A stretch of 64,000 nucleotides of DNA from Bacteroidota bacterium (GCA_016722565.1 JADKIU010000007.1:248001-312000); one strand, 5' to 3'; positions 35,933 through 43,477 are shown, numbered from the stretch's first letter. Translations and numbers: made by a program. Notes: a model not told the origin generated them from the sequence alone.

Positions 35933-36600
35933 TATTTACACATGAAAAAGTGGTAGCTTTTTAGAACATTATCTCTAATTGGTGCTAATTTTTGATAGTT
36001 ACTGTCTGCAATGTATTCCTTCATTTTTGAAGTATTATCAACGCCAAATATAACAATAAGTTCAGGTTGTTGATAATCAAGTTCTCCGATTGCTGGCATA
36101 CTTTTCATGATTTTTACAAAATTTTCAGCATGAATACCGTACTTTGAAAACAAGCCACTTTTTTGCCCTTGTTGATTGAACTCAATGAGTTGGTCGTAAC
36201 CCAAACTATCCTTAAAGTTTACCAATGCTATGCCATGTAAAGCATTTTTTGCCGAGTTTGTAATGATATCTTTTGTTTGCGTTTCAGTTCCGAAACTCAC
36301 ATTCATTTTTCGTAAACCATTGTTTCGTATTTCGGCTAACTTTTTTACTTCTTCGTCAGCCATATAGCTTTGGAAATTTGCCATACTTTCAGCTGTGAAA
36401 ATTTGTATCATATCGGGTTGTTCAATATTGTTTTGATTTACACCGATTTGTCCCTTGCTTACAGGTTGATATTGATGTAGAATTTCAATTCCGTACTTTT
36501 TAAAATATGGATTTGCCTTCGCCTGAAATTCTTCCAAGTTTTGCATTCCGCCTTCTTTGAAGTACAGAAAACTTATAAATATTATTTTAATACTGTTCAT
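35932..36600 (-). CDS. Putative stress-responsive dimeric alpha/beta barrel-like protein
   Basis: 222 aa with a hydrophobic N-terminus (MNSIKIIFISFLYF) that may be a signal or a short leader before MQNLEEFQAKANPYF. Two similar halves follow: PDMIQIFTAESMANFQSYMADEE and PELIVIFGVDNTSKMKEYIADSN, each resembling a DUF1330/ABM-type ferredoxin-like domain. It is the middle gene of a three-gene cassette, 1 bp from the SRPBCC gene and overlapping the sigma factor gene. Function is unknown. Confidence 0.75.
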   Translation of the reverse strand: MNSIKIIFISFLYFKEGGMQNLEEFQAKANPYFKKYGIEILHQYQPVSKGQIGVNQNNIEQPDMIQIFTAESMANFQSYMADEEVKKLAEIRNNGLRKMNVSFGTETQTKDIITNSAKNALHGIALVNFKDSLGYDQLIEFNQQGQKSGLFSKYGIHAENFVKIMKSMPAIGELDYQQPELIVIFGVDNTSKMKEYIADSNYQKLAPIRDNVLKSYHFFMCK

Positions 36601-36601
36601 T

Positions 36602-37033
36602 TTAGTTGTTTTTTAAAAATTCTTCAATTCCTTTGATTCCACCTTGATACAATTGGTCAAGACCTGTTGCAACAGCACCTTCCATACTTTCGTCCAACAA
36701 GTTGTAATTTGCTAACCACGTAATATTTGTTTCTGTTGGCGAAAGATTTGTTACATGGATTGTTCCTAAAACATCTTTTGTAGGCAGCATATCCTGTTCA
36801 TCAATGGAATACTGAAAGACCATTGCATAATTGTCCACCGCAAGAATGGTTTCTTTTAGTACATTACCTTGAAAGGTTTTACAAATTCTTTTAGCACCTG
36901 GCTTTGCAGGTCCTTCTAATTCGCAAGTTTCAATGGCAGAAAACCATTTTTCTAAGCCGTTACCTTTTGCGATTACTTCCCATACTTTTTCAGATGGGGC
37001 ATTAATTGTCATTGTTGTTACTACTGATTTCAT
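36602..37033 (-). CDS. SRPBCC (AHSA1-like) family protein
   Basis: 143 aa. It has TMTINAPSEKVWEVIAKGNGLEKWF and CKTFQGNVLKETILAV, ending with a long C-terminal helix (ATGLDQLYQGGIKGIEEFL), the START/Bet v1-like fold. It is the first gene of the sigma-factor cassette. It could bind the ligand to which the sigma factor responds, but this is inference. A leader of about 145 bp precedes it. Confidence 0.87.
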   Translation of the reverse strand: MKSVVTTMTINAPSEKVWEVIAKGNGLEKWFSAIETCELEGPAKPGAKRICKTFQGNVLKETILAVDNYAMVFQYSIDEQDMLPTKDVLGTIHVTNLSPTETNITWLANYNLLDESMEGAVATGLDQLYQGGIKGIEEFLKNN

Positions 37034-37178
37034 TTTATCGTTGTTTTAAAATTTATATCAGTTATACAATGCAATAGTTGAAGTGTGACAAGAATTGTGA
37101 AAATAATCAGAATCAGTGCTGAAATAAGTCCGTCAAGATGTTCGGATGTTTGTCTGGAGGTTGGTTTTTAGGCTTACC
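37034..37178 (-). other. Long leader of the sigma-factor cassette, probable promoter region
   Basis: Most single-gene cassettes leave 10-60 bp before the start codon. This one leaves about 145 bp, enough for its own promoter. No convincing TAnnTTTG box with a -33 TTG was found, so the promoter is only inferred. Confidence 0.35.
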
Positions 37179-37307
37179 GCTAACGGTTTCGGGCTTTGCG
37201 TTGGTGGGCTTTTGAAACCGAAAACTGTCTGCCAGCACCAAAGTTTATTAATTGCTCAAATGTTTCTATTCGCACTGTCCGCCCACTAACGCAAAACCCG
37301 TGTTAGC
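37179..37307 (-). repeat. Cassette site I
   Basis: GGTTTCGGGCTTTGCGTTGGTGGGC-type left arm (two segments of it) pairs with GCCCACTAACGCAAAACCCG. The ends are GCTAACGG and CGTGTTAGC. It belongs to the D/I/J family of sites. Confidence 0.9.
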
Positions 37308-37358
37308 ACTTGTAGGGGCACACAGTTGCGTCATGTCTGCGTGTCCGCTTATTTAGTA

Positions 37359-37844
37359 TTAGCCCATTAAAGTTGGATCTTCATCAAGCACATAACCTTT
37401 GTCAATCCAAACCTGAATTGTGTGACCTCCAAAAATATCGTCATCATCAAAGTATAAGACTAGGTTACCGTCTTCAATTGGAACATTATGGTCAAATTCA
37501 CCAGTCGCTGATATTTTAATAACATCGAGAAATGCTCTTTCTTTGAAATCATTTTCACTCATTTCACTTTCTCCTTCTTGAAGCCAATCATTAGCAAGAG
37601 AAGTCATTTTATTTGCAACGTGTGTTCGGATTGTCTCTATATTATCTACGACCCAATTTATGTGTTTATTTGCAATGTCCGCAATGTATTCTGCCTGGTT
37701 ATTTACTTCACAATTTTCTAGGGAAATTTGGATCTGGACAGCTCGGTCGCATAATTTCACACCTGAGCTGTAAGTGCTGCTTGTCCATTTTTCGGTTTCT
37801 TCAAATTCTCTTTGAAAGTCGCCTATCGTCCATTGTCTACTCAT
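37359..37844 (-). CDS. DUF2262-like protein
   Basis: 161 aa with no signal peptide. A C-terminal block NGNLVLYFDDDD-type strand (DGNLVLYFDDDDIFGGHTIQ) and FDHNVPIEDG resemble the DUF2262 domain, with DDD-FGGH as its hallmark. The N-terminal half is helical. DUF2262 proteins are often found singly and may be immunity proteins; that role is inference. It is the sole gene of a cassette with ends GTTAGCACTT-G-TAGG and GTTAGCACTA-A-TAGG. Confidence 0.72.
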   Translation of the reverse strand: MSRQWTIGDFQREFEETEKWTSSTYSSGVKLCDRAVQIQISLENCEVNNQAEYIADIANKHINWVVDNIETIRTHVANKMTSLANDWLQEGESEMSENDFKERAFLDVIKISATGEFDHNVPIEDGNLVLYFDDDDIFGGHTIQVWIDKGYVLDEDPTLMG

Positions 37845-37891
37845 AAATAATTTTATATGTCCGTGAATTACTCCATGTCCGCCCTATTAGT

Positions 37892-38019
37892 GCTAACGGT
37901 TTGCGGCTTTGCGTTGTGGCGGATTAGATGCACTAACCTGTCTATAAGCAGACTGTTTATTAAATGCACTACTGTTCATATTCGCACTTCCCCCGCCATA
38001 ACGCAAAGGTGCTGTTACC
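37892..38019 (-). repeat. Cassette site J
   Basis: GCGGCTTTGCGTTGTGGCGG pairs with CCGCCATAACGCAAAGGTGC; ends GCTAACGG and GCTGTTACC. Compared with site I, several paired positions changed together, which supports a folded form. Confidence 0.9.
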
Positions 38020-38033
38020 TGCTGGTGTTCTTT

Positions 38034-38651
38034 TCATACTGTTTGTTTCAGTTTATGCTCTTCACAGTCAATTCGTAATTCTGTGTCGGCAAGTTTAGTA
38101 TTAAGTAGTCCGCAAAAATGCTCCTGTCCGTTTTTGTTTGATTTGTAAAAGTGGCAAGTAAAACACATTCTCTGAATAGTAATAATTCCTGACTTGTTTA
38201 AGTGATGAATAATGTCTAACAAACTTAACAATAAATTTTCTTTGTCGGTTGAATGTAGTCTGTCAATAGGAACTTGAATTTGTTTTGCAAACAAAGATGT
38301 CTGTTCGGCTATGTCTTTGCCTTTTTTGGTTAAGTGAATTATATAGCTTCTTGTGTCGTGTTGATCATATTCTTTTTTGATGAGTTGTTTTTGTTCAAGA
38401 GTTTTGATTGTGTCGCTGATAGTTGCTTTTGTCATATTAAACTCGTCCGCCAAGTAGCTCACTTTCTTTTTTTCGTCAGAGTGATGCAATAAGAAGATTA
38501 ACACTTGAACTTGAATTGGACTTAATGAAAATTCCTTGCTTTCATTCCAAAGCAATACTCTAAATGCCTGCGAAACTCTTTCAAGTGAAGCAACAATTTT
38601 ACTTTCAATACTCGAATTTTGATGCTCCAAGTCAAACGCTGATTTTTTCAT
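38034..38651 (-). CDS. MarR family transcriptional regulator with Cys-rich C-terminus
   Basis: 205 aa. A winged HTH (about residues 40-135) has SYLADEFNMTKATISDTIKTL and KEYDQHDTRSYIIHLTKKG. The C-terminal 45 residues hold MCFTCHFYK, GQEHFCGLL and IDCEEH, four Cys and two His that could bind zinc, an Fe-S cluster or sense thiol oxidation. It overlaps the upstream gene by 4 bp (ATGA) and is the last gene of a four-gene cassette. The AGTTAGG-TAT-CCTAACT palindrome in the cassette promoter is its likely operator. Confidence 0.92.
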   Translation of the reverse strand: MKKSAFDLEHQNSSIESKIVASLERVSQAFRVLLWNESKEFSLSPIQVQVLIFLLHHSDEKKKVSYLADEFNMTKATISDTIKTLEQKQLIKKEYDQHDTRSYIIHLTKKGKDIAEQTSLFAKQIQVPIDRLHSTDKENLLLSLLDIIHHLNKSGIITIQRMCFTCHFYKSNKNGQEHFCGLLNTKLADTELRIDCEEHKLKQTV

Positions 38652-39004
38652 ATTGCAATATTTTTAGCCACATAGACCCAAGCCCTTTTTCCAGAATCAA
38701 ATGTTTCCAGTATTCTATGGTATTGACTTACCTCGTATTTGTCGGTTTCGATAAGTTCCTTGTCTGTAATTTCAAAAAGCATTCCTTCGATAAAATCACC
38801 GTCATCTTCTGATTTTATAGCTATTGGATGATATTCAAGTTGACTTTTAGCAAGTACATCTGAATCAGTGATTTGTATTTTTTCAATTTTATAGCTGGTC
38901 AGTCTATCTGCCTCTCCTATAAGGAGCCGACCGTAATTTTCTTGCTGAACTTTCTCTAACTGTAAAGTACCGTAAGAAAAGAGTAAGTGTATAGTTTCTT
39001 TCAT
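38648..39004 (-). CDS. Gamma-glutamylcyclotransferase (AIG2-like) family protein
   Basis: 118 aa. It starts with LFSYGTLQLEKVQQENYGR, the YGTL motif of the GGCT/AIG2 family, and has DFIEGMLFEITDKELIETDKYE with the conserved acidic residues of the fold. The family makes 5-oxoproline from gamma-glutamyl compounds, but many bacterial members have unknown substrates. It overlaps both neighbours by 4 bp (ATGA), so translation is coupled. Confidence 0.85.
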   Translation of the reverse strand: MKETIHLLFSYGTLQLEKVQQENYGRLLIGEADRLTSYKIEKIQITDSDVLAKSQLEYHPIAIKSEDDGDFIEGMLFEITDKELIETDKYEVSQYHRILETFDSGKRAWVYVAKNIAI

Positions 39005-39345
39005 TCACAATTTTCCATTTCAATGATGAAATAGCCTTTTTTGTTGATTGCTTCTTCCCAATTAGGTCTTACAGTTTCAACGTGGCAAAATCTACAATTT
39101 TTTGATGTCAAAGGTTGACCTTCTTGTCCTTTTGATTTTAAATAATCTTTACCGTAATTGTAGATTACGGTTGTGTCTTTTATGCTTTCAAGTGCAAGAA
39201 TGTCAAAGTGCATAATTGCTCCGTCTTTCTTTGTTACATAGGTGTCCCAAACTGCTACTTTCATTTTATTAGGGTTTGAATTTTTTGTTTGACTACAAAC
39301 TTGAAAACAGATTAATAGCAAAACAATATTTAAAAATAATTTCAT
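39001..39345 (-). CDS. DUF2024 family protein with signal peptide
   Basis: 114 aa. After a signal peptide (MKLFLNIVLLLICFQVCSQ) it has the DUF2024 block MKVAVWDTYVTKKDGAIMHF and then EGQPLTSKNCRFCHVE with a CxxC pair. Most DUF2024 proteins I know of lack a signal peptide, so this one may act outside the cytoplasm. The CxxCH may bind a metal. It overlaps the downstream GGCT gene by 4 bp. Confidence 0.82.
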   Translation of the reverse strand: MKLFLNIVLLLICFQVCSQTKNSNPNKMKVAVWDTYVTKKDGAIMHFDILALESIKDTTVIYNYGKDYLKSKGQEGQPLTSKNCRFCHVETVRPNWEEAINKKGYFIIEMENCE

Positions 39346-39363
39346 TTTTTGTTTAATTAAAAA

Positions 39364-39400
39364 TGCCCCACAAAGGTAGTTATCCTAACTTTATGGGGCA
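39364..39400 (-). promoter_or_regulatory. Hairpin with embedded MarR half-operator (possible attenuator)
   Basis: TGCCCCA-C-AAAG and CTTT-A-TGGGGCA pair around a 13-nt loop. On the minus strand TTTTT follows, as in an intrinsic terminator. The loop and stem contain TATCCTAACT, identical to one half of the operator at 39688-39704. It lies between the thioredoxin-like and DUF2024 genes, so it may tune read-through. Confidence 0.5.
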
Positions 39401-39407
39401 AATTATT

Positions 39408-39641
39408 TTAACCTTTTACGTCCGCCATTGAAGCACCAAAGTTGATGTGTAATACATTTCCGTTTGGTGTCACCAAAGCCGGAACTGATTTTACACCTGC
39501 TTTTTCTGCTTCGTTAATTCTTGATTTGTCGTTACCGAAGTGAACAACATCTACATTGTTCGCACCTAAAAGGTTAATGATGTCGTGTTCTGCACTAACG
39601 CAAACAGGACAACCTGCATGAAAGAAAACTGATTTACTCAT
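39408..39641 (-). CDS. Thioredoxin/glutaredoxin-like protein
   Basis: 77 aa. It has HAGCPVCVSAEHDI with the CPVC redox pair and VKSVPALV with the cis-Pro, a compact thioredoxin-fold domain without signal peptide. It is the first gene of the four-gene MarR cassette and starts 40 bp downstream of the operator-promoter. It may be the effector enzyme of a thiol- or metal-responsive module. Confidence 0.88.
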   Translation of the reverse strand: MSKSVFFHAGCPVCVSAEHDIINLLGANNVDVVHFGNDKSRINEAEKAGVKSVPALVTPNGNVLHINFGASMADVKG

Positions 39642-39680
39642 TTTTTATGAATTTAAATTGTTATGACATTATTGTCGGTA

Positions 39681-39712
39681 CAAATATAGTTAGGTATCCT
39701 AACTTTCCAAAA
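39681..39712 (-). promoter_or_regulatory. Cassette promoter with MarR operator AGTTAGGTATCCTAACT
   Basis: On the minus strand TTTTG (39712-39708), 19 nt, then TATATTTG (39688-39681) is an almost perfect Bacteroidota promoter. The spacer is filled by a 17-bp palindrome, AGTTAGG-TAT-CCTAACT (39688-39704). Binding there should block transcription, so autoregulation by the cassette's MarR protein is likely. Confidence 0.75.
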
Positions 39713-39789
39713 TAAAAGTTTTCAACACCTCTTTTTTGTCAAAAATTATTGTCGGTTTGATTTGGGATTGTCTGTCTGTTACACTTGCA

Positions 39790-39920
39790 GGTAACGATTT
39801 GCAGCTACCAGAAGGGCGGGATTTTAACCACAAAATTAATTTAGAAAGATGAATGATAATTTAACCACAAATGCTTCTAACGAAGCCGAAAGCCCCGCCT
39901 TTTTGGTAGGTGCTGTTATG
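39790..39920 (-). repeat. Cassette site K
   Basis: GCAGCTACCAGAAGGGCGGG pairs with CCCGCCTTTTTGGTAGGTGC; ends GGTAACGA and GCTGTTATG. It closely resembles site Q. Confidence 0.9.
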
Positions 39921-40067
39921 TGCCGTGCTGGTGATTTTGTAAAAGAAGCTGGTGGAGATTGGATAAAGGTACTTAGGGTAGAAGGAAGAAACATATACCT
40001 TGATTATGATGATGGACTGAATTGCTTAGATGTTGATGATGTCATTGAGTGGAAGCATGGCACATAA
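39918..40067 (+). CDS. 49-codon mini-cassette ORF
   Basis: This is the only content of a cassette of about 150 bp, and unlike its neighbours it reads on the plus strand. ATG comes from the site end GTTATG, and TAA from the CATAAC at the other end. The product starts MCRAGDFVKEAGGDWIKVL and ends VDDVIEWKHGT. It looks like a short beta-rich protein. An alternative start at 39849 (72 aa) lies inside site K. Real expression is unproven, but the ORF spans the whole cassette without a stop. Confidence 0.6.
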   Translation: MCRAGDFVKEAGGDWIKVLRVEGRNIYLDYDDGLNCLDVDDVIEWKHGT

Positions 40068-40192
40068 CGTGTCGCAGCTACAAGAAGTTGGCGATTTCGG
40101 AGACGAAAACTGTCTGCCACCACTGAACTTGATACGAAGCACAAAGCTTCAACTAACCAATGAACCGCCAATTTCTTGTAGCTGCTGTTATA
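40063..40192 (-). repeat. Cassette site L
   Basis: GCAGCTACAAGAA-TTGGCG pairs with CGCCAA-TTTCTTGTAGCTGC; ends CATAACGT and GCTGTTATA. The middle is shared with sites C and E. Confidence 0.92.
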
Positions 40193-40206
40193 GGGCGTTT
40201 TTTCTT

Positions 40207-40836
40207 TCATTTGTTTCTGTTGTCCTCTGTCACACGAAACCGAAATTCTCTATCAATTTCATTTCCCTTGTCGTCAATTTGCGTAATGTAATTAGCTTTT
40301 GATTTTATTAGGTCAATACTGTCTTTTTGATAATAACTTTCAGTTCTTATAACAAGTTTGTTCGTCTTTATGCAATTATCAATATTTGATTTGTCAATTG
40401 TAATAATGCTGTCTTTCAACTTGTATGTTCCATAAAAGTAACTCTGTCCAAGTCCGCTGCCGTTTGCCATTACGTAATTTCCGTCTGTCTTAAAGTCTAC
40501 TGAGAAACCATTAAAACCACCGTCATAAAAACCACTAATTAAAGTCGGTGCATTAGTCTTGCTGTCTTGGTAATAGAATAAGCCAATGTTTGTCAGGATA
40601 AATAAAAGTCCAATAAAGCTCGGCAAATAACTTATTAATTTTTTTGTAGTCTTAAACTCTTTTCTGTCTTTACGAATTGTCCAAATTAAGATTACAAGAC
40701 CAATGAATGCAATTACTAACAAAATAATTCCGTCAAGAAAAAAGTCATCTTCAGCTGTCTGATACAATTTGTATGTGAACCAAGTCCCAAAAATTGTTAG
40801 CAGAATAATTCTTAATATTTTGTTGTCTCGTGTCAA
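40207..40836 (-). CDS. Membrane protein of unknown function
   Basis: 209 aa with three transmembrane helices (about residues 8-24, 32-54 and 68-88). A soluble C-terminal domain has GFYDGGFNGFSVDFKTDGNYVMA-type strands (reading GFYDGGFNGF then SVDFKTDGNY). No family was recognised. The cassette has matching ends GTTATAGGGC-G-TTTT and GTTATAGGGC-A-TTTT. Confidence 0.75.
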   Translation of the reverse strand: MTRDNKILRIILLTIFGTWFTYKLYQTAEDDFFLDGIILLVIAFIGLVILIWTIRKDRKEFKTTKKLISYLPSFIGLLFILTNIGLFYYQDSKTNAPTLISGFYDGGFNGFSVDFKTDGNYVMANGSGLGQSYFYGTYKLKDSIITIDKSNIDNCIKTNKLVIRTESYYQKDSIDLIKSKANYITQIDDKGNEIDREFRFRVTEDNRNK

Positions 40837-40859
40837 TTGTGTCGTCTTTTAAAATGCCC

Positions 40860-40990
40860 TATAACGTTCTCGCGCTACAAGCAGTTTGGGACTAAATTAA
40901 GCCCTATTTTCGGATTAGCCAAATAGTCACAAATACAAAACCAATTTCAAATTAAGCATAATACCCAAATTGCTTGTAGCGTGTGTTAGC
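40860..40990 (-). repeat. Cassette site M
   Basis: CGCGCTACAAGCAGTTTGGG pairs with CCCAAATTGCTTGTAGCG; ends TATAACGT and GTGTTAGC. The TAA stop of the next gene lies in its right end. Confidence 0.9.
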
Positions 40991-41534
40991 TGTAGTTTTT
41001 TTCTCTATTCAATTCTTCTTGTTTCATTTCGTTTACAAGTTGCTCAATTTTTTCTTTAGTGAATCCCATTCTTTCTGTGTGTTTAGAGTAATAAGAATTT
41101 AATTCAGAATCAATATTTTTGGTTTGGTCAATAAAATTTCCAAAATATTTTAGCATTTCCTTACGACCTAAATCCGAGTAGCATTTTTGAATCTCAATCT
41201 TAAAATATTTATGAATTAAATAATTTCGCTTTTCAAGTACGTCCTTTAAATCATTTGTATGTTTTTCCGTTAAAGAATAGGATTTCTTTACTTCATTAAT
41301 GAAATTTCCCATTGTCTTTTTTGACTTTTCAATTGCATCAATTATTTCGTTTACTTCTTTGTTTGTCTTAACCTTTTTTTTAAAAATTCTGTCAGTCCAT
41401 AGCATTATGGAAAAAGTTTCTTCTAAAACTTGACTAAAATAGATTGAAAGTCCAAAATATGAGTAAATTAAGCGATGTTTTCCATTATCATCTTCAGACT
41501 CATATTCAGCTAATGCATCTTTGTAAGTATCCAT
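40986..41534 (-). CDS. HEPN-like domain protein (candidate toxin)
   Basis: 182 aa, all-helical by composition. EKRNYLIHKYF contains R-N-x3-H, the RNase motif Rx4-6H of HEPN domains, placed after a helix (LTEKHTNDLKDVL) as expected. HEPN proteins are frequent toxins or RNases. It follows a small helical protein by 3 bp. No HEPN family model could be tested here. The TAA stop uses the end of site M. Confidence 0.68.
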   Translation of the reverse strand: MDTYKDALAEYESEDDNGKHRLIYSYFGLSIYFSQVLEETFSIMLWTDRIFKKKVKTNKEVNEIIDAIEKSKKTMGNFINEVKKSYSLTEKHTNDLKDVLEKRNYLIHKYFKIEIQKCYSDLGRKEMLKYFGNFIDQTKNIDSELNSYYSKHTERMGFTKEKIEQLVNEMKQEELNREKNYS

Positions 41535-41537
41535 ATT

Positions 41538-41804
41538 TTAAAGAACTATACCTTTGTATTTACAAAAATCTTTAATTGCATCACAAGTTTCATAATCTTC
41601 ATTTTCGATTGCGATTTCATTAACCTTCTTCAAAACCTGTATTGAAGGAACTTTTTGAAGATCTTTTAAAATAGTTAATCTTTCTTTCTTATCTTTTTTA
41701 ATTCTAATTTTTGATGATATGCTTTCAGCTAATATATTTATTGCTTCATTTAGTTTATTTACTGCTAGATTATAGTTTTTTTGTGACTCTTCAAAACTGT
41801 CCAT
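41538..41804 (-). CDS. Small helical protein, possible antitoxin partner
   Basis: 88 aa. A first helix (SFEESQKNYNLAVNKLNEAI) and a basic middle (SSKIRIKKDKKERLTIL) suggest a coiled, charged protein. It is the first gene of the cassette, 3 bp from the HEPN-like gene, an arrangement typical of antitoxin-toxin pairs. No family was recognised; the antitoxin role is inferred from position only. Confidence 0.6.
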   Translation of the reverse strand: MDSFEESQKNYNLAVNKLNEAINILAESISSKIRIKKDKKERLTILKDLQKVPSIQVLKKVNEIAIENEDYETCDAIKDFCKYKGIVL

Positions 41805-41905
41805 TTAAAATTTTGTTTGGTTAATTTTAATTAATTTTTTTATTATTCTTTTCTATCTTTTTACTTTTTAGCTGTTAGCTTTTAGGTCAGAGTGGCAAAA
41901 TTACA

Positions 41906-42037
41906 GCTAACGATTTGCATGCAAGCGATGGGCGCGATACCGAAGCACTGAACTGCAAACCTATTACAAATTTATAAAAGAAATACGAACTTCCAAATTA
42001 GCGCTGAACCAGCGGCTATCGCTAGCATGCTGTTAGC
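41906..42037 (-). repeat. Cassette site N
   Basis: GCATGCAAGCGATGG pairs with CTATCGCTAGCATGC; ends GCTAACGA and GCTGTTAGC. It is homologous to site O, with compensatory changes in the arms. Confidence 0.92.
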
Positions 42038-42132
42038 GGTAGCTTTCATATCCAACCGAAGATGGTCAGTTCGAAGTTCGCACAAACTTTTCACAAAGTG
42101 AATTTGTACTCTTGATATGTATGTCAGTTCTC

Positions 42133-42714
42133 TCATTTACTCAGCCAAATTATTAAAAGTTTAATTGGATATGTCAGAATACCAAAAACAAAGTCTGTGG
42201 CCAAACCGATAAATGGAAGTAGAATAAAAACCCACCACTTGTATTTGAATTTTGTTGTCGTGTCTTTTGTGAGATTGTTCCAAACTAATATCATTTTGTC
42301 CTTGTAGTAAAATAGAATAAGCAAGTCCGAAAGTATCATACAACATAGTCTGATTGGCAAAGCTGCTCCGAACATACTTGTCGTGAAAGCAATGTCAATT
42401 AAAAATATTTGTCCTAAGATTGGTAGCAACATTAACGCTCCAACCAAAGCTGTTCTGTTTATTGCAATAAGAACTGCTCCGATAATCTGTGAAAGACCAA
42501 CAAAAATGTCAAATGTCTTGTCTAAACTGAACAAGTGCCAAGCTAAATGAAATTTATCTACATCCTTTAGCGGCATATTTAAAATCTCAACACTACGATG
42601 ACCGAATTGATCTCCTGTCAATTTACTAAAACCGTATTCCGCCATGTAGTATGCCAAATACCACCTAAGTGTCAGAATTGCGAAGTCGAAGATTTGTTCT
42701 CTCGTCAGTTTCAA
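42133..42714 (-). CDS. DoxX-like membrane protein
   Basis: 193 aa with four or five transmembrane segments. The N-terminal LTLRWYLAYYMAEYGFSKLTGDQFG follows the DoxX pattern, and later HLFSLDKTFDIFVGLSQIIGAV fits the second helix block. DoxX proteins are linked to redox balance at the membrane, but the link here is by pattern only. The cassette ends are GTTAGCGGTA-G-CTTT and GTTAGCGGTA-A-CTTT. Confidence 0.75.
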   Translation of the reverse strand: MKLTREQIFDFAILTLRWYLAYYMAEYGFSKLTGDQFGHRSVEILNMPLKDVDKFHLAWHLFSLDKTFDIFVGLSQIIGAVLIAINRTALVGALMLLPILGQIFLIDIAFTTSMFGAALPIRLCCMILSDLLILFYYKDKMILVWNNLTKDTTTKFKYKWWVFILLPFIGLATDFVFGILTYPIKLLIIWLSK

Positions 42715-42781
42715 AATGGTCTTGTCTTTGTTTGTTTAAAGTCAGTCTGTTTTATGTTTGCAATGTCGTCCGAAAGTTACC

Positions 42782-42912
42782 GCTAACGATTTGCGTGCAA
42801 ACGAAGGCCGCGAAACCAAAGCGCTGAACTGCAAACCTAATACAAACTTAAAAGAAATATCTGAACTTTCAAATTATTGCAAACCAGCGGCTTTCGTTTG
42901 CACGCTGTTATT
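42782..42912 (-). repeat. Cassette site O
   Basis: GCGTGCAAACGAAGGCCGC pairs with GCGGCTTTCGTTTGCACGC with one mismatch; ends GCTAACGA and GCTGTTATT. Confidence 0.93.
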
Positions 42913-43477
42913 GCTAGTTGCCCACGACCTGGTTCAAAAAAAATATCAATTTTAAAATCACTCTCAACAGCGTGCGTTCGCCTTTGGGTCATGCTTTAAA
43001 AGTCCGTATAATTGTCTACGTTATTCGTCAAAAAGTAAAAGCATATAAACTTTATTTTGTCTACCAATAGAAATGGTTTTGATGTGCGTTGCCAAAACTT
43101 ATAAAAGTCAAACGCTCTTCTCACCTACTCTTTCGTCACACAAAGGTCGTCAAACAATTCTAGAAATACACACAATGGTCATCATTTTCACGCAATGGTC
43201 GTAAAATAAATACCAATTTTTCAGACTTTTATAAGTTTTGTTCTGGTAATGGTTGAGCATGCTTTTCACCATTAAATTAATACCAAATTTGTCAAGCAAA
43301 CCACCAAAAAAAGTCGGTGCGCTGCCAAAACCATTTTGTATATTTTGCAAACTGTCGAGAAGCAAAGAACTATTAAATTACCAAAATAATTGTCAAACAA
43401 ATGTCAAATTAAATTAGCCCAAACGCAATGAATTTTCAATAAAAATGCTTTTACTTTTCAGTCACAGGGCAATTGGC
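42913..43477 (-). other. Gene-less cassette with nested inverted repeats
   Basis: No convincing gene was found in this cassette of about 565 bp (a 71-codon minus-strand ORF at 43150-43365 runs through an inverted-repeat arm). Three nested perfect inverted repeats were found: 43031-43044 with 43445-43458 (14 nt), 43071-43081 with 43326-43336 (11 nt), and 43093-43109 with 43224-43240 (17 nt). The central loop holds three direct copies of CACRCAAWGGTCRT at 43137-43150, 43169-43182 and 43189-43202. It may be a structured RNA or a DNA element. Confidence 0.65.

Noticed and set aside
43150..43365. 71-codon minus-strand ORF in the gene-less cassette
   Set aside because: It runs through one arm of a 17-nt inverted repeat and two of the direct repeats and shows no family features, so coding is doubtful.
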